A stretch of 64,000 nucleotides of DNA from Paulinella micropora (lineage: Eukaryota; Cercozoa; Imbricatea; Euglyphida; Paulinellidae). Both the position numbers and the translations under genes were made by a program. The stretch is taken from positions 332,501 through 396,500 of the forward strand of contig WBZZ01000391.1 of assembly GCA_019918135.1 (NCBI GenBank). The letters run 5' to 3'. The notes below the pieces were generated by a model. That model had not been told where the DNA came from. It did no database searches and saw only the letters and a program-made list of their open reading frames with translations. Below, one piece after another: positions 62,101 to 64,000 of this stretch. Each line of letters begins with the position of its first letter. Position 1 is the first letter of the stretch.

Positions 62101-63125
62101 CCTTCAGTCTTTAGAATGTAAAGGTTAGTCAGCCGTTCTCCGTTCGCATTAAGTAGTTCTGTTTTATAAATGATTTTGTCAGGAAATTCAACAATAACCA
62201 GATTGTATTTAATGTGGTTAGCAAATGTATTAATTTCTGGTATTCCACACACATCCTTAATGACTTTCGCTTCATCATGTAAAGCCTCGGCCATTTCCTG
62301 CTGTATCTTTCTTTTTCCCATTAGTATTGTCTTGAATTTTGGATGTTTTTCAATTTTTGCTTTGACTACAACGATTGCTCGTGCTAAGCATAAGTTATCG
62401 TTGTTTGTAATACAGATTACTCCTTTCTTTCTGTATATATCCAATTTGTTCAAAACCTGTAGCCTTGTCCCGCCAGTCGGCATTTTAACAGATTTCAATA
62501 CAAATTTTAATTTATCAAAGTTTATTCCGTTCTCATCCATGTAAAGACTTTCGTTGCTTTGAAATATTGCTGACAATCTTTCTAAAACTTTTTCAACAGA
62601 GATTTGATTAACTTTGTGCAAGCCTGTTGATACTTTTCCATAGTAATCAACAAACTCAATACCTAGGCTAACCTTATCTTCGGGTGCTTGTCGTTTTACA
62701 AAGTCGTTCAACACAATCTCAATAAATCTTATTACATCGCGCATCGTGAATGATCGGAAGTTGCCGTTAATCCTTACCGCATATCGGCTTTCATTTATTC
62801 CTAGTTCGTGTTCCTTGCTGTCGTCCCTTATGATATCATAATTACCATACCGCAACAAGTCTCTGTAATTTTCTTTCATCTCTTTTTTCTCTTCAATCGT
62901 AGGTAAAGGTGGCGCTATTGGTATAGCATGGTGCTCAAAATACACCGCACCTCTTACTTGGTTCAAGTAGTTTTGGGCTGTCGGTGTATCAATTTTATAC
63001 CACCTTACCTTCGGTTTGATATATAGCACATCCCGACCCCTGACAGACTTTATTTCGTAATTTATCTTATATTCCCTTAATCTATCCAACCTGTAGACCT
63101 TGCCGTTATATGTGTGTGTCTCCAT
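59124..63125 (-). pseudogene. Protein-primed DNA polymerase B, element B, one break near the end
   Basis: Most of the protein is one open stretch of 1234 codons (to 59421). Features in order: N-terminal domain; a Cys/His-rich zinc region around residues 360-460 (CSICETNGCKG, CEQCNRKFP); exonuclease motifs FFDFEAT and FIAHNARGYD; polymerase motif A DICSLYP; motif B region CLNSLWGKFG; motif C YHDTDSVIY. Long inserts are typical of protein-primed PolB of Polintons. It would copy the linear element from a protein attached to each end. Confidence 0.9.
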
Positions 63126-63290
63126 GTTTGATAATAGTATATCAAGGAAAATATAATTTTATAAAATTAAAATATTTGTCTGCCTCAATCGGTCGTCCCC
63201 TCGTGGCCTCGTGTGTGCCCCTATATATAAGGACCCTCCTTGTCTTTAAATGGAAATTCAGTGGTTTCCGCAGAGAAACCTTTTTGATTA

Positions 63291-63794
63291 TCAATACTTA
63301 TCATACCCGCAACCACAGTGGCAGTTATGTTCCATGTATCCACACATATTACATCTATCATCGTCATCTTTCTTTATTCTCTCCATATACTCTTTGCTTG
63401 GCCTTGGAGGAACTGGAGGTTTTTCTTTTTCTGCTGAAATATGTTTCTGAGACTTCATATGTCGCGTTTTGTTTCCATTATGTATTTCAGCGCCACATCC
63501 ACACTTAAAATCTTTATGCTTCCAAATTTTCTTCTTTTCTTTTTTGATTATTCTTGTTTCTTTATCGTAATTAATTTTCCATTCCTCATATTTAGGTATT
63601 ATATTTTCCTCGTGATATTTCTTTGCTTCTTCCAATGCTTGCTCTTTTGATTTTTTCTTTCCGATACAGAAACTCTTACACATAACCTTTCCTCCTTCTC
63701 TCCATTGAACTTTTACCATTGGCCTCTTTTCGTTATTCTTCACCATAACACAACCTCTAGACATTCTAAATCTCTGAGTGTCTTCGTTTGTCAT
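63291..63794 (-). CDS. Zinc-finger protein at the right end of element B
   Basis: 167 residues. First part is an AP2/integrase-DNA-binding-like beta region (KVQWREGGKVMCKSFCIGKKKSKEQALEEAKKY). Then come a finger CGCGAEIHNGNKTRHMKSQKH and a last Cys cluster (CNMCGYMEHNCHCGCG). It reads inward, toward the polymerase gene. Likely DNA-binding; possibly the terminal-repeat binding or regulatory protein. Confidence 0.65.
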   Translation of the reverse strand: MTNEDTQRFRMSRGCVMVKNNEKRPMVKVQWREGGKVMCKSFCIGKKKSKEQALEEAKKYHEENIIPKYEEWKINYDKETRIIKKEKKKIWKHKDFKCGCGAEIHNGNKTRHMKSQKHISAEKEKPPVPPRPSKEYMERIKKDDDDRCNMCGYMEHNCHCGCGYDKY

Positions 63795-63835
63795 CCTATA
63801 TGTGTCTTTATTTTATTTCTTTAAATAATAATTAT

Positions 63836-63977
63836 TTAAAGGTAGCCGTTTTTCTTTCTTTTGACTTTCTGTATTTGTTATAAATAGATAGACGAAATAA
63901 TGAATAACGGCTCTTAGTGTGGTTTCTGTGATGAAACTGCACTGAAAAAGTGTGCCGAAGTGGCACCCTATACTACT
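63836..63977. repeat. Right terminal inverted repeat of element B
   Basis: Reverse-complement partner of 43010-43160. Confidence 0.9.
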
Positions 63978-63983
63978 ACCGAC
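63978..63983. repeat. Right target-site duplication of element B (ACCGAC)
   Basis: Equal to 43004-43009. The flank beyond continues with CCCGCTTAAC, in the style of the CTTAAC-rich spacer to the left, so both sides come from the same locus. Confidence 0.8.
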
Positions 63984-64000
63984 ACCAACCCCCGCTTAAC

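Larger units (their letters stand above)
43010..63977. mobile_element. Element B: Polinton-type endogenous virus, mostly whole
   Basis: 20,968 bases with terminal inverted repeats of about 150 bases (AGTAGTATAGGGTGCC at each tip) and a 6-bp target duplication. It carries rve integrase, protein-primed PolB, A32-like ATPase, adenain-like protease, penton-like protein, major capsid protein, fibre and several small genes, that is, the full Polinton/Polinton-like-virus core. About four or five breaks, in the fibre, penton-like, polymerase and one small gene. Matching tips and target duplication indicate a single, fairly recent insertion. Confidence 0.9.

Overview
The window is eukaryotic nuclear DNA. 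It starts in a host gene with introns that encodes a tyrosine-kinase-like protein, passes through long simple repeats, and then holds three mobile elements lying side by side. Codon use, phase-matched GT-AG introns, a kinase with an HRDIRAAN catalytic loop and long (TA), (CA), (CT) tracts fit a microbial eukaryote such as a protist or alga. The sequence alone does not fix the lineage. I see no rRNA, tRNA or CRISPR array.

Layout: 1-4250, kinase gene, with an inverted block of coding repeats inside its C-lobe region. 4251-5571, microsatellites. 5572-29855, element A, a Polinton-like virus fossil with 1.95 kb terminal inverted repeats and a 398-bp palindrome at its left tip. It carries a primase-SF3 helicase, a fibre, a phospholipase-A2-domain protein, a packaging ATPase, a major capsid protein, a penton-like protein and a tyrosine recombinase that resembles telomere resolvases. 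It is broken in about ten or more places. 29856-42184, element C, a 12.3-kb replicon-like element that is mostly two 4.47-kb inverted arms. Each arm holds an archaeo-eukaryotic primase, an SF2 helicase with origin-binding-protein-like motifs, an AT-hook protein and an array of seven short repeats. A 3.4-kb single-copy centre holds small zinc-finger and unknown genes. I see no capsid, polymerase or integrase gene in it. 42185-43009, a short spacer with two tiny genes and repeated TATA boxes. 43010-63977, element B, a Polinton-type element with about 150-bp terminal inverted repeats and a 6-bp target duplication. It carries an rve integrase, protein-primed DNA polymerase B, packaging ATPase, adenain-like protease, penton-like protein, major capsid protein and fibre. 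Most of its genes look whole, with a handful of breaks.

A and B share a block of related genes: fibre with intramolecular chaperone, two-helix membrane protein, antisense Cys-rich secreted protein, adhesin-like protein, and a small gene beginning STKQxYL. They differ in the genes that copy and insert the DNA. A has primase-helicase plus tyrosine recombinase; B has PolB plus DDE integrase. Element C looks like a third, capsid-free replicator that duplicated its own primase and helicase by carrying them in its inverted arms. The three neighbours therefore show three different ways of ending and copying linear DNA: a palindromic or hairpin-like tip, very long inverted arms with an iteron-like array, and short Polinton ends.
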